Source: Tichowtungia sp964542135 (GTDB lineage: Bacteria; Verrucomicrobiota; Kiritimatiellia; Kiritimatiellales; Tichowtungiaceae). Taken from it: a stretch of DNA of 64,000 bases. The translations under genes were made by a program, and so were the position numbers. The stretch covers positions 9,049-73,048 of the forward strand of contig CAZITJ010000003.1 of assembly GCA_964542135.1 (NCBI GenBank), given 5' to 3'. Positions 1 to 9,335 of the stretch are shown piece after piece. How positions within the stretch are numbered: the first letter of the stretch is position 1; each line of letters starts with the position of its first letter. The notes under the pieces were generated by a model. That model did no database searches. It worked only from the letters and a program-made list of their open reading frames with translations, and had not been told where the DNA came from.

Positions 1-821
1 CCGAACAGAATCTGGAGCGCCCCGCCCATGTGAACAGCCTGTCTGCCGAGCAGTTTGACATAGGCCGCCAGTGGAAGTCCATAGGCTCCGGCACCGATGA
101 GCGCAATGTCGAAATCGAGCGCACAAATCTTCGTTTTCATGGCTTCCAGCGCCTCGCTCCAGGAGGCAAACCCGCTCTGAACCCCGGCATTGCTCTGCAC
201 GGCCTTTACAACCTGAAGGTCGAATTCGGGCAGAATGTCCGGCGATGGAAACAGATGCTCCCGCCTGCGATACTGGCTGCGGATGGTGGTTTCGAAGGGA
301 TGAACCACCAGAACACGTTTTCCGGCCAAAGCCGCCGACCAGGGGGGCGTGCTGTAGTACGGTTCGATGGCACGCAGCGCAATCAGCGCCGCCTGCGGAC
401 AGCGTTCCCGCCAAAGCTGTTCTTCCAGATGAAGCGGACGGCTCCAGACTCCCAGAATATCTATTTGCGAACACGTCTCCATCGTGATGCGGGAAAACGC
501 ATCCAGCCCCTCGTCGGTCGCCGGGAAAATGCCGGCATTGTTGTGTGCCTGAAAACGAACTTTTTCAGTGTACGTCCCCGGGATCCCCGTGAGCAATCCA
601 TTCCATGCACGCGCCAGCGGTCCGCGGCAACGCTGCCGGAACCCGTTCAGCACCTTGATTTCGCAGGTGCTGAAACGCGAAATCATCAGCGGCCCGCCCG
701 CCTCAATCCGGGACCGGATCAGCCGTCCGGCATCCGGATCTTTCAGGATGGACTGTTTGCGAAACTGCCGCTCATGCCTTCGGCGCCGAATCTGTTTCAG
801 TCTGTTTGCGGGCAGTGCCAT
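1..821 (-). CDS. GT-D fold-like glycosyltransferase, 3' end cut by window edge
   Basis: About 273 codons are visible and the gene runs off the left edge. The ATG at 821 is the first in frame after a stop codon four codons upstream. Near residues 43-54 is GPLMISRFSTCE, and at the visible end is ALIGAGAYGLPLAAY followed by HMGGALQILFG. This N- and C-terminal pattern is the one I associate with GT-D-fold proteins found among surface-polysaccharide genes. The downstream neighbour in the transcript is off-window; upstream is another glycosyltransferase, so a cell-surface glycan role is likely. The donor and acceptor cannot be read from the sequence. Confidence 0.7.
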   Translation of the reverse strand, partial: MALPANRLKQIRRRRHERQFRKQSILKDPDAGRLIRSRIEAGGPLMISRFSTCEIKVLNGFRQRCRGPLARAWNGLLTGIPGTYTEKVRFQAHNNAGIFPATDEGLDAFSRITMETCSQIDILGVWSRPLHLEEQLWRERCPQAALIALRAIEPYYSTPPWSAALAGKRVLVVHPFETTIRSQYRRREHLFPSPDILPEFDLQVVKAVQSNAGVQSGFASWSEALEAMKTKICALDFDIALIGAGAYGLPLAAYVKLLGRQAVHMGGALQILF

Positions 822-941
822 ACGAAGCCGTTACGGGTTATCGATCGGCCGGACAAACGGTCCATGACGGTATGGAGCGCAACGCGGTCTCACGAAGAGC
901 CTGAATATACGGACCGAAGCCGGGCGATTCAACCTCATATC

Positions 942-1892
942 CTACTTGCGCACCGGGCGGCCCAGCAGGCGCTGCCTGAATTTCCAGAGCCGGCGGCGCA
1001 GGCGGTAGATCCGGCTCTGTTCATTCCGCAGCCGCCGGCCCGGCAGCAGATGCTCAAAGGTGTAGCGATCCGCCTCCCGGTCGCGGGCCACAAACGACGG
1101 GTGCTTCAGCGGCCCGATGTCCTCCGCCGGACGGGCGGCGATCCATCCGCCCGAACCCTTGGTGTGGGTGCTGTCGCTGCCGAACCCGGTATTGGCCACC
1201 AGATTCACATTGGGCAGTACCGTCAGGCCGCGGTTCATCCAGCAGGTCAGCGTCCAGATATAGCCCCAGCTGTCCGGTGTTCCCTCGGTATAAAGCGTTT
1301 CAAAAATATCGTGCCAGTATTTTACTTCCAGGGGATCATCCAGAAGGCCTGCGAGATAGCCGCCGTCCCGGAACGCGGGCCAGCCGGTCATTTCATGATC
1401 ATACTGCCGCCAGGCGCGCCGCCACGTGGCCCAGCCCCAGTAATGGTTGTTGTTTGAGAAATAGTAACTGCCGTCGCCGCGCCATTGACCCTGTTGAAAA
1501 TTGCTGCCGCCGATACACCAGATGCGTTCATCGTCGCGATAGCGCTCCAGCAGTTCATCGCAGTACGTAAAAAAGGAAGAATGCGGCAGGCAGTCATCTT
1601 CCAGAACAACGGCTTCCTCCACCTGGTCGAACACCCAGTCCAGCCCGCTGCTGACGCGTCGGCGCAGCCCCATGTTTTCATCCGCATAGTTGCGAAACAC
1701 TTCACAGTCCCAGTCGATGGATTCAACCACCTCTCGGGTCTGTGCGCACAGCGCCTCCTCGTCTGCATTGCGCGGGCCGTCGGCCACCGCAAACAGCTTC
1801 GGCGGCTGCGCCTCGCGAATGCGCTCAAACACCGCCCGGGTCTGCTCGGGACGACGGAACAGGATCAGTACAACCGGTGTTTTACAGGGCAT
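942..1892 (-). CDS. Family 2-like glycosyltransferase
   Basis: This 316-residue protein starts PVVLILFRRPEQT, the first strand of a GT-A nucleotide-sugar fold. An acidic VVLEDDCLP near residue 95 serves as the DXD-type metal/nucleotide-sugar site. WGWATWRRAW is typical of GT2-related proteins that act on surface glycans. The tail is basic (RLRRRLWKFRQRLL), suggesting peripheral membrane attachment. The start follows GAGGAG five bases upstream and lies 9 bp after the pyrK stop, so it is probably cotranscribed with pyrK. Substrate unknown. Confidence 0.8.
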   Translation of the reverse strand: MPCKTPVVLILFRRPEQTRAVFERIREAQPPKLFAVADGPRNADEEALCAQTREVVESIDWDCEVFRNYADENMGLRRRVSSGLDWVFDQVEEAVVLEDDCLPHSSFFTYCDELLERYRDDERIWCIGGSNFQQGQWRGDGSYYFSNNNHYWGWATWRRAWRQYDHEMTGWPAFRDGGYLAGLLDDPLEVKYWHDIFETLYTEGTPDSWGYIWTLTCWMNRGLTVLPNVNLVANTGFGSDSTHTKGSGGWIAARPAEDIGPLKHPSFVARDREADRYTFEHLLPGRRLRNEQSRIYRLRRRLWKFRQRLLGRPVRK

Positions 1893-1901
1893 ACAGACTC
1901 C

Positions 1902-2690
1902 TCAGGCGCTCCAGAGAATTTCGTCGGCGCGAAAGACGGGCCCGTCCTTGCAGCAGCGCGCCCATTCCCAGCCGCCGGCGGTTTTGCGTTTGATCACACA
2001 GGTCAGGCAGGCGCCGACGCCGCAGGCCATATTGCGGTCCATCGAAAGCCAGGCGCTGATTTCTTTTTCAAGGGCGCGATCCCCCACCGCCTGCAGCATG
2101 GCGTTCGGTCCGCAGCAGAACAGTTCGACGGCCGGGAACAGCTCCCGGTTTTCACGCAGCCACGGATCGAGCGCATCGGTGACGAGCCCGCGGCTTCCGA
2201 GCGAGCCGTCATCGGTGGTGACGCGCACATCCCAGCCGAGCGTTGTAAACTCATCGACGCACAGGATATCGGCGGCGGTGCGTCCGCCGAAAAAGGCGAT
2301 GCCTTTGACCGGCAGACGGGCGGCCTGCAGATACAGCGCGGCATTGCCGTAGCCGCCGGCAACAAGCACCGGCCGTGTTTTGCCGTTTCCAAGGTCCGGA
2401 AACCCGTTCCCGAGCGGGCCGAGCAGGTTGACGCGGTCTTCCGCCCCAAGTGACATCATGGCCTCGGTGCCCCGCCCGACCGGTTTGTAGAGAATGCTCA
2501 ATCCGTCGGCATCGGCCTTGAACACACTGAACGGGCGGCGCAGGACGGCCTGTTCGAACCGGGGAATTTTCAGGTGGACAAACTGCCCCGGCTGCACCTG
2601 CGGCCCGATCTGCGGAGCGAATAAGCGCAGGAGCCGGTAGTCGCCCTGAAAAACACGGTGCTCCAGTACGATGGTTTCTTCCTGTGTCAT
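1902..2690 (-). CDS. pyrK: Dihydroorotate dehydrogenase electron-transfer subunit
   Basis: PyrK passes electrons from dihydroorotate dehydrogenase B to NAD+ through FAD and a [2Fe-2S] cluster in pyrimidine synthesis. At 262 residues it has the usual family length. RRPFSV (51-56) is the FAD-binding motif, LLGPLGNGF (89-97) and VAGGYG (110-115) form the nucleotide-binding domain, and the C-terminal MACGVGACLTC plus a later CC supply the four cluster cysteines. The partner PyrD is not in the window. A related ferredoxin-NADP reductase-like subunit is the alternative, but the cysteine pattern favours PyrK. Confidence 0.9.
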   Translation of the reverse strand: MTQEETIVLEHRVFQGDYRLLRLFAPQIGPQVQPGQFVHLKIPRFEQAVLRRPFSVFKADADGLSILYKPVGRGTEAMMSLGAEDRVNLLGPLGNGFPDLGNGKTRPVLVAGGYGNAALYLQAARLPVKGIAFFGGRTAADILCVDEFTTLGWDVRVTTDDGSLGSRGLVTDALDPWLRENRELFPAVELFCCGPNAMLQAVGDRALEKEISAWLSMDRNMACGVGACLTCVIKRKTAGGWEWARCCKDGPVFRADEILWSA

Positions 2691-2736
2691 CGGCGGGCGA
2701 TTGTGCGGCGTTTGAGCAGACAGGTCAATTTGAATA

Positions 2737-2769
2737 GGCCGGGAAGATCGATCCGCAGGCCTCCCGGCC
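2737..2769. terminator. GC-rich hairpin after the sigma/anti-sigma pair
   Basis: GGCCGGGA (2737-2744) and TCCCGGCC (2762-2769) form a perfect 8-bp stem between the anti-sigma gene and pyrK. There is no T-run on either side, so it may be an mRNA-stabilising hairpin or a weak terminator. Confidence 0.3.
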
Positions 2770-2805
2770 GTTCATTCGCAACCTGCAGCGGGTCTTTACG
2801 CCGCT

Positions 2806-3252
2806 TTATTCACCATAGGAGGTCAGCACCGTGCCGGCGGGATTGGCGAAGGTGGAATACAGCGACGGGGAAGAAACCGGCGGCAGGGGAGCCGTCGCCG
2901 CCTGATTGGTCTGCACGGCCACCGATACCGTGGACTCCACCGCCGGGGGCGCTTCGAGCGAACGATCCGCCACAATCCCTCCGGCAGACGGCATGGGCCG
3001 GTCCATCAGATGCAGACCGAGAAACAGCACAAACAGCGCTGCAATCCCGTACCGGGGCTGTGCAAACGCCCAGCCGAGACGTTTTTCCGGGAACAGAAGC
3101 AGCGTCGGCATATTGCCGACGGTGCGGACGGTGCGCATAATGCTCTGAATGCTTTTTTCTGTGCGTTCTTCATCGGGACGCTCATAGTTTTTGAGCGCCA
3201 GAAGCCGGGAAAGATCCGCTTCGCTGATACCGTTTTTGTTCTTTTTCTTCAT
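2806..3252 (-). CDS. Putative membrane anti-sigma factor
   Basis: This 148-residue protein has a charged N-terminal half, one membrane span near residues 69-86 (YGIAALFVLFLGLHLM) and a Pro/Ser/Ala-rich outer tail. This is the layout of single-pass anti-sigma factors. I recognise no zinc-binding HxxxCxxC motif, so the family is not certain. The start codon overlaps the stop of the upstream ECF sigma factor gene by 4 bp, implying translational coupling. The role is inferred from that coupling: holding the sigma factor inactive at the inner membrane until an envelope signal arrives. Confidence 0.6.
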   Translation of the reverse strand: MKKKNKNGISEADLSRLLALKNYERPDEERTEKSIQSIMRTVRTVGNMPTLLLFPEKRLGWAFAQPRYGIAALFVLFLGLHLMDRPMPSAGGIVADRSLEAPPAVESTVSVAVQTNQAATAPLPPVSSPSLYSTFANPAGTVLTSYGE

Positions 3253-3854
3253 GACACAAACTCTTCCAGTTCAACCTGAAGCTGTTTTCTTGCATAAAAC
3301 AGCCGGGATCGTACCGTCCCTTCCGAGCAGTTCATGATTTTCGCGATTTCCGCATGGGGCATGCCCTGCACATCGTGCATCACCACGACTGCTCTGTGCT
3401 TTTCGGACAGCGTCAGCAGGGCCTCGTTCATTTTTTTCTGAAACTCGCTCAGACTCATTTTCCGCAGCACGGACCCCTTGCTGGAAAACTCCTTATAGGA
3501 CTCGGCCTGTTTGATATCGGGATCAAAATCCTCGAAGCTGACCCCCTGCCGACGGTTTCTTTTTTTGCGGAAGTTGATCGTGCGGTTAATGGCGATGCGA
3601 TAGATCCAGGTATAGAAGCCCGACTGCCCGCGGAAACGGCCCAGCGCCTTCCAGGCCTTTACAAACACCTCCTGCACAAGGTCCTCGGCATCTTCGCGGC
3701 TGCTGGTCATGCTGTACACCAGCCCGTAGATTTTACCGTGATAGCGCCGCACCAGTTCCTCATAGGCTGCGGTGTCGCCCGCCTGAGAACGATGAACGAG
3801 CTCGATATCGTCGGGCTCCGGAGCCGTCGGCTGACTGTCAGGGGGTTCTTTCAT
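3249..3854 (-). CDS. ECF RNA polymerase sigma factor
   Basis: This 201-residue protein has sigma region 2 at about residues 33-100 (EDAEDLVQEVFVKAWKALGRF and FYTWIYRIAINRTIN) and region 4 at about 135-195 (ALLTLSEKHRAVVVMHDVQGM, then a helix-turn-helix with EGTVRSRLFYARKQL). Those domains and the length define a group 4 sigma factor. It is followed, overlapping by 4 bp, by a probable anti-sigma gene. No good Shine-Dalgarno precedes the ATG. The regulon cannot be told from the sequence. Confidence 0.9.
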   Translation of the reverse strand: MKEPPDSQPTAPEPDDIELVHRSQAGDTAAYEELVRRYHGKIYGLVYSMTSSREDAEDLVQEVFVKAWKALGRFRGQSGFYTWIYRIAINRTINFRKKRNRRQGVSFEDFDPDIKQAESYKEFSSKGSVLRKMSLSEFQKKMNEALLTLSEKHRAVVVMHDVQGMPHAEIAKIMNCSEGTVRSRLFYARKQLQVELEEFVS

Positions 3855-3933
3855 TTTTTAAACCGGCAGAATGGTTGCGGCACGGATTGTCCATAGACTG
3901 GAGACTGCTTCTACCAGAGTTTCCGACCCTTGG

Positions 3934-3970
3934 AAAAACAAAAGCGCGCCGAATCGCTTCGACGCGCTTT
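3934..3970 (-). terminator. Intrinsic terminator of ppdK
   Basis: Read on the minus strand, AAAGCGCG (3970-3963) pairs with CGCGCTTT (3948-3941), followed by a T-rich tract interrupted by one G (TTTTGTTTTT). It lies 26 bp after the ppdK stop codon. Confidence 0.8.
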
Positions 3971-3995
3971 CGGGATGGCCCTCCGAACCCTCCGA

Positions 3996-6752
3996 TTACG
4001 CCTCAATGGCAGCCTGCGCGGCGGCCAGACGTGCGATCGGCACACGGAACGGCGAGCAGCTCACATAATCAAGGCCTGCTTTGCAGCAGAATTTTACGCT
4101 GACGGGATCGCCGCCGTGCTCACCGCAAATCCCGCATTTGAGACCGGGCCGGGCGGAGCGGCCTTTTTCGACACCCATTTTAACGAGCTGGCCGACGCCG
4201 TCGCGGTCCAGATGCTGGAAGGGATCGCAGGGCAGCAGTTTTTCCTGCATGTAATCCGGCAGGAAGGTGCCGATATCGTCGCGGCTGAAGCCGAAGGTCA
4301 TCTGCGTCAGGTCGTTGGTCCCGAAGCTGAAGAACTCGGCGGTCTCGGCAATCTCGTCGGCAGTGAGCGCCGCACGCGGCACTTCAATCATCGTCCCGAC
4401 TTTATAGGGCACGTTGACATCCCGCTTCTTAATGATTTCCTCCGCCGTACGGCGAACAATCTGCTCGAGATGGTCCAGCTCGGCCTTGGTGCCGGCCAGC
4501 GGAATCATGATTTCCGGCAGCACCTTCACTTTTTTCTTTGCCCTGGACATCTTGCAGGCCGCTTCGATAATCGCGGTGGTCTGCATCACACAGAGTTCGG
4601 GATAGGTGACCGACAGACGGCATCCGCGATGCCCGAGCATGGGGTTGAACTCATGGAGCTGCTTCACCCGGCGGGTTACCTTTCGCAGCGGCACGTCGAG
4701 GCGTTTGGCCATTTCTTTCTGATCTTTGGCGCTGTGCGGCACAAACTCATGCAGCGGCGGATCGAGCAGGCGCACCGTAACCGGCAGGCCGTCCATCGCT
4801 TTGAAAATGCCTTCAAAATCCTTCTGCTGAAGCTTCAGGAGCTTGGAAAGCGCCTGTTTGCGGCCCTTCTGATCTTCGGCGAGAATAAACTCGCGAATGG
4901 CCCAGATGCGGTCGCCTTCAAAGAACATGTGTTCCGTGCGGCACAGACCGATCCCTTCGGCGCCGAACGCGCGGGCGTTCTGCGCATCCTGCGGGGTGTC
5001 TGCATTGGTGCGCACATTGATTTTCCGGTTGCTGTCCGACCACTGGGAAACCAGTTCATACATTTTATAGATCGGATGCCGTTTGGCGGCGGCTTTCCCG
5101 CCGATCACACCGGAGACCACCGGACTTGATTCGGTCGGGATCTGCCCTTCATAAACATTTCCGGTCGATCCGTTGAGGCTGATCCAGTCACCCGCCTTGT
5201 AGGTCTTGCCACCGACGGCAAACTGCTTCTTCTTATAATCAATGCTGAGCGCACCGGCGCCGCAAATGCAGCATTTGCCCCAGCCGCGGGCCACGACGGC
5301 CGCATGCGAAGTCATCCCGCCGGTGGACGTGAGCACCCCTTTGGCCGCCCACATGCCGCCCACATCTTCCGGGCTGGTTTCATGACGAACCAGAATCACC
5401 TGCGCCTGCGGATCTTTTTCGAGGGCCGCCTCGGCTGCAGCGGCCTCGAAAACCACCTGGCCGACGGCGGCGCCGGGACCGGCGGGCAGTGCGGAGGTAA
5501 TGACGTTGGCCTTTTTCTCGGCGGCGATATCGAAGATCGGGAACAGAAGCTGTTCAAGGTCTTCACCGGACAGTGTCTGCAGCGCCTCTTTCTGTGTCAG
5601 AATTTTGGCCTGCGATTTGCCGGTGTAGACATCTTTGCCCGTGGCCATTTCCACCGCCCAGCGGACCCCGGCCAGTCCGGTGCGTTTGGCATTACGGGTC
5701 TGGAGCATCCACAGCTTGCCCTCCTGAACGGTGAACTCCACGTCCTGCGGATGTTTATAGTGTTTTTCAAGACGATCCATGATTTTCATCAGATCGGTGT
5801 GCGCTTTCTTCCACACGGTGGACTTTTCTTTCGGCATATCCTTGATGTCTTTCGGTGTACGAATCCCGGCCACGACATCTTCGCCCTGCGCGTTGATGAG
5901 ATATTCGCCCATCGGTTCGCTGTCGCCGGTGCCGCCGTCGCGGGTGAACGCCACGCCGGTTCCGGATTCATCACCCATGTTGCCGAACACCATCGTGCAG
6001 ACATTGACGGCGGTGCCGAGCAGTCCGGAAATCTTATTAATCTGACGGTATTTCTCGGCCCGCTCGGAACTCCAGGACCCGAACACGGCGCGAATGGCCA
6101 GATCAAGCTGCTGCACCGGATCCTGCGGAAACGGTTTTTTCACTTTTTTCTGATAGACCTTCTTATAGACATCCACGAGCTCCTTGAGCTGCTCGGCGCT
6201 CAGGTCGGTGTCCAGCTCGGCTTTATGCTTCTTCTTCACCTTTTCGAGTTCGACCTCAAAGTCGTGGTGCGTCAGGCCGGTATAGGGACCCATCACCACA
6301 TCGCCGAACATATCGATAAAGCGGCGGTAACAGTCCCATCCGGCGCGCTCATTGCCGGTCTGTTTAATAAACCCGAGAACGGACTTGTCGGTCAGCCCGA
6401 GATTGAGAACCGTATCCATCATGCCGGGCATGGAAATGGCGGCGCCGGAACGAACGGAAACCAGCAGCGGATCGTTGGCATCCCCCAGTTTTTTGCCCAT
6501 CATTTTTTCGAGTTTGCGGAGGGTCTTTTTAACCTGATCCTCCATCCCGGCGGGATAGCGACCGCCGTTTTTGCTGTAGCAGGCGCAGGCTTCGGTCGAA
6601 ATGGTGAAGCCGGGAGGAACGGGCAGATCGGCGTTGGCCATTTCAGCGAGGTTGGCGCCCTTGCCGCCCAGCAGCGCTTTCATCGTGGTGTCGCCCTCGG
6701 TGTTCTCCTTGCCGAAACCGTAAAAATATACATACTTCTTGTTTTTCGTCAT
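3996..6752 (-). CDS. ppdK: Pyruvate, phosphate dikinase
   Basis: PPDK interconverts pyruvate + ATP + Pi with PEP + AMP + PPi; in anaerobes it often serves PPi-linked glycolysis. At 918 residues it is slightly long for the family (about 875-900). The N-terminal ATP-grasp domain opens with LLGGKGANLAEMA. The swivelling phosphohistidine domain has GGMTSHAAVVARGWGKCC, whose His is phosphorylated. The C-terminal TIM-barrel carries the PEP site (GIGLCRTEHMFF, FGTNDLTQMTFGFSRDD) and a C-terminal KCGICGEHGGDP loop. AAGGAG sits six bases before the ATG. It is monocistronic, with its own terminator. Confidence 0.97.
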   Translation of the reverse strand: MTKNKKYVYFYGFGKENTEGDTTMKALLGGKGANLAEMANADLPVPPGFTISTEACACYSKNGGRYPAGMEDQVKKTLRKLEKMMGKKLGDANDPLLVSVRSGAAISMPGMMDTVLNLGLTDKSVLGFIKQTGNERAGWDCYRRFIDMFGDVVMGPYTGLTHHDFEVELEKVKKKHKAELDTDLSAEQLKELVDVYKKVYQKKVKKPFPQDPVQQLDLAIRAVFGSWSSERAEKYRQINKISGLLGTAVNVCTMVFGNMGDESGTGVAFTRDGGTGDSEPMGEYLINAQGEDVVAGIRTPKDIKDMPKEKSTVWKKAHTDLMKIMDRLEKHYKHPQDVEFTVQEGKLWMLQTRNAKRTGLAGVRWAVEMATGKDVYTGKSQAKILTQKEALQTLSGEDLEQLLFPIFDIAAEKKANVITSALPAGPGAAVGQVVFEAAAAEAALEKDPQAQVILVRHETSPEDVGGMWAAKGVLTSTGGMTSHAAVVARGWGKCCICGAGALSIDYKKKQFAVGGKTYKAGDWISLNGSTGNVYEGQIPTESSPVVSGVIGGKAAAKRHPIYKMYELVSQWSDSNRKINVRTNADTPQDAQNARAFGAEGIGLCRTEHMFFEGDRIWAIREFILAEDQKGRKQALSKLLKLQQKDFEGIFKAMDGLPVTVRLLDPPLHEFVPHSAKDQKEMAKRLDVPLRKVTRRVKQLHEFNPMLGHRGCRLSVTYPELCVMQTTAIIEAACKMSRAKKKVKVLPEIMIPLAGTKAELDHLEQIVRRTAEEIIKKRDVNVPYKVGTMIEVPRAALTADEIAETAEFFSFGTNDLTQMTFGFSRDDIGTFLPDYMQEKLLPCDPFQHLDRDGVGQLVKMGVEKGRSARPGLKCGICGEHGGDPVSVKFCCKAGLDYVSCSPFRVPIARLAAAQAAIEA

Positions 6753-6929
6753 CGGGTTCTCCTTGGTTTCCGATTTTATTGCTCAGGCCTTGCGGAGCCT
6801 ATCGCTCCCCCAAAAAGGCCGCATCCTAACAGAGCCGAAAAGGCTGTCAAGGCGGGGGTGATCATCTGACAAATCAATTTTCCAGGCTTTAAAAAAACCG
6901 TCCGGGGTTTGGAAACTCGGCTCACAGGG

Positions 6930-6972
6930 GGTCTGTCCTTGACCCGAAAACACCAAAATTCAAGGACGGACC
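6930..6972. repeat. REP-like inverted pair
   Basis: GGTCTGTCCTTGA (6930-6942) and TCAAGGACGGACC (6960-6972) are inverted copies with one mismatch and a 17-nt spacer. The same unit, GGGTCAG(C/T)CCTTGA, bounds the decayed REP-associated transposase at 25308-25641, so this is probably a solo REP doublet. It lies between ppdK and the beta-helix gene. Confidence 0.65.
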
Positions 6973-7012
6973 TCTCCTCTTGACCCCTCCTCTACTCCTC
7001 TGACCCCTCCTC

Positions 7013-8119
7013 CTATCGGGCGGGGCGGCCGATTTCCACCGGGATACGGATCGCGGTTTTCTCGCGGCGATCGCGCACGCCGTCGCCGTCGCTGTCCGCC
7101 TCCGGATGAGCATACTCATAGGCGCCGATATCCGGCTGGACGTGTCCGTTCCTGTTGCTGTCGAGCTTTCGCGGATGCCCTTCGAGGTCGGCACCGGCCG
7201 TCAAATTGGTGCCGGCGTCGATCAGCGGCGAATCAAACAGCGGAACGAATACACCGGCCTGACTGTTTTTAAACCCCGGCTCGTCGTCGATGTTGCCGGG
7301 GCCCTCCGGCAGGGGCACCGTGCAGCAGAAAGCCATCTGAACCTCAAATCCGTTGTGATTGGTGCGGCGGGTCTGGTTGTGATGGATCACCGTATTGGTC
7401 GCTGTTCCCAGTGCGGCGCCGCCGCCCATTTCTTCGGCGAAATTCTGCGCGACCGTGCAGTACAGCAGATGACTCTGCAACGCGCCGCCGCCGTAGCGCC
7501 CCGCCCGGTTAAACTGAAGCAGCGAGTTTTCCAGCCGGGAAAAGGCGGTGCCGCCGCCCGAGCGGCCCGCCCGATTGGCTGTAAACGCACAGCGCAGCGC
7601 CGTTCCGCCGAACAGTCCGCCACCGTTCCAAAGCGCCCGGTTGCTGACCACCACGCAGTTTTCGAGCACGCCGTCGGGCTCGCTCCAGACCCCGCCGCCC
7701 GACAGGTCGCGCCGTTCATCCCCGCCCGCAACCGGCTGCACCGCCTCTCCGTGACGGATCGTAAACCCGATCACTCGCGCACCGTTGGTCAGATAGACGC
7801 CGCGAGTTGCCGGCCCGCCGACGATCACCGTCTCGGCGGGACCCGCCTCGCTGCGCACTGTCAGCGGTTTATCGATCACCACCCGGGTTGCGGGACCCTG
7901 CCGTCCATGCTGCCGCCCGCCGAAATCATAAATGCCCGGGGCCGCAATCACGCTGCCGCCCGGCGCCGCCCGGTCCACGGCCTCCTGAAGCGTTTCCCCG
8001 CTCTCCGGCGACACATACACCGTCTCCGGACGCGGCGGAAGCGCATTGGTTTCGCTCTGTGCGAGCGCTGCTGCGGCGGCGGACAGACAGGCAGACAGCA
8101 GGCGGATTTCACGTTTCAT
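7013..8119 (-). CDS. Secreted parallel beta-helix (choice-of-anchor Q-like) protein
   Basis: The start at 8119 is preferred: GAGGTG precedes it and it opens a signal peptide (MKREIRLLSACLSAAAAALAQ). Mature repeats such as GGGVWSEPDGVLENCVVVSNR, GGGLFGGTALRC and GGGTAFSRLENSLLQFN form right-handed beta-helix coils. A C-terminal segment with DSPLIDAGTNL, LDSNRNGHVQPDIGAYEY and DSDGDGVRDRRE is typical of these surface proteins and may bind calcium. Such proteins are abundant in polysaccharide-degrading PVC bacteria. The substrate is unknown, and no catalytic residues of a lyase are evident. Confidence 0.8.
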   Translation of the reverse strand: MKREIRLLSACLSAAAAALAQSETNALPPRPETVYVSPESGETLQEAVDRAAPGGSVIAAPGIYDFGGRQHGRQGPATRVVIDKPLTVRSEAGPAETVIVGGPATRGVYLTNGARVIGFTIRHGEAVQPVAGGDERRDLSGGGVWSEPDGVLENCVVVSNRALWNGGGLFGGTALRCAFTANRAGRSGGGTAFSRLENSLLQFNRAGRYGGGALQSHLLYCTVAQNFAEEMGGGAALGTATNTVIHHNQTRRTNHNGFEVQMAFCCTVPLPEGPGNIDDEPGFKNSQAGVFVPLFDSPLIDAGTNLTAGADLEGHPRKLDSNRNGHVQPDIGAYEYAHPEADSDGDGVRDRREKTAIRIPVEIGRPAR

Positions 8120-8285
8120 AAACACCTCGTCGTTAATGGTTGTAAAGGATTTAGCGGATTTTCGCGACGGCGGGAAGAAGAACATCAGCAGAATAATCCT
8201 CTTTTCCGAATAAAACGATTCGGCTGATTTTCGACGGCGCCGAAGCCGGACCGGTCCGTCCCGGCATCGGCAGCGTGTTCGCGGT

Positions 8286-9335
8286 TCATTTTTTCTCCAG
8301 GAAACGGCGGATTTGCTGGGCGCGTTTAATATCCCGTTCTTCGGGATCGAGGATCTGGCCGGCCTTTTTCTGCAGATGAGCCGGATGGATTCGAATGAAA
8401 AGCTGATCGATTTCCCGGCGCAGCAACCCCTCGGTCAGGCCCAGATCGACGCCGAGGCGCAGCGCCGAAAGCAGATCGAGCGCCTCGCCGGTGGGCATCA
8501 TTCTGGCGTGGGAAAGAATGCCGCAGGCGCGTCCGACATGATCCTGCAACCGGATTTTACGGCTTTCCAGCAGGCGGGCCCGTGCGTTGTTTTCGTGTTC
8601 GATCACTTCGAGCACAATCTGCTCCAGGTGAGCGATGATTTCGGGCTCGGGACGTCCCAGCGTCATCTGATTGGAAATCTGAAACATATGCCCCGAGGCT
8701 TCCGACCCCTCGCCCCAGAGGCCGCGAACCGCGAGACCGATTTTGGAAACCGCATTAATGACGGGCTTGATCTCATCGGTCAGGCAGAGGCCCGGCAGGT
8801 GGAGCATGACACTGGCGCGCAAAGCGGTTCCGACGTTGGACGGACAGGCGGTGAGATAGCCGAGTTTGCCGGAAAAGGCATATGTGAGGGTCTGTTCCAG
8901 GTCGTTATCGAGCTGATCGGCAGCCTCCCAGGCATCCTGCAGATTCAGTCCGGACTGCAGGGACTGCAGGCGGAGGTGGTCCTCTTCATTCACCATAACG
9001 GCACGGCATTCATCTTCGCTGACGAGCACGCCGCGCCCGGCTTTTCGTTCGGCCATTTCACGGCTGATGAGGTGGCGTTCAAACAGAAGTTCGCGGTCCA
9101 GGGCTTCGAGTTCATCCATGCGCCATCGGAGAAAATTCGTTCCGCCGTGCACCTGACTGAAAGCGTCCAGCACGCCGCTCCACACACGGTTGCGGACCTC
9201 ATCGGAGGCCCGGCCGGGAAAGGTGGTGTCGTGCAGATTGCGGGCCAGCCGCACCCGGCTGCTGATCACCGGTCCTTCATCGGGGCCGCTTTCGAGCCAG
9301 CCGCCGCGCCGCTGCACCAGATCGTCAAGCGTCAT
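8286..9335 (-). CDS. mcsB: Protein-arginine kinase McsB
   Basis: An ATP:guanido phosphotransferase that in Firmicutes phosphorylates arginines on proteins, marking them for ClpCP. The ATG at 9335 overlaps mcsA by 11 bp and gives 349 residues, the family length. Diagnostic stretches are VISSRVRLARNL, VMVNEEDHLRLQ, GYLTACPSNVGTALRASVML and GHMFQISNQMTLG. The small N-terminal domain of metazoan arginine kinases is absent, as expected for McsB. No clpC or ctsR lies beside it here. Confidence 0.93.
   Translation of the reverse strand: MTLDDLVQRRGGWLESGPDEGPVISSRVRLARNLHDTTFPGRASDEVRNRVWSGVLDAFSQVHGGTNFLRWRMDELEALDRELLFERHLISREMAERKAGRGVLVSEDECRAVMVNEEDHLRLQSLQSGLNLQDAWEAADQLDNDLEQTLTYAFSGKLGYLTACPSNVGTALRASVMLHLPGLCLTDEIKPVINAVSKIGLAVRGLWGEGSEASGHMFQISNQMTLGRPEPEIIAHLEQIVLEVIEHENNARARLLESRKIRLQDHVGRACGILSHARMMPTGEALDLLSALRLGVDLGLTEGLLRREIDQLFIRIHPAHLQKKAGQILDPEERDIKRAQQIRRFLEKK

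Noticed and set aside
3930..6869. Long plus-strand open frames of several hundred codons opposite ppdK
   Set aside because: They are antisense shadows of a strongly conserved minus-strand gene; they have no SD and show no recognisable domain.
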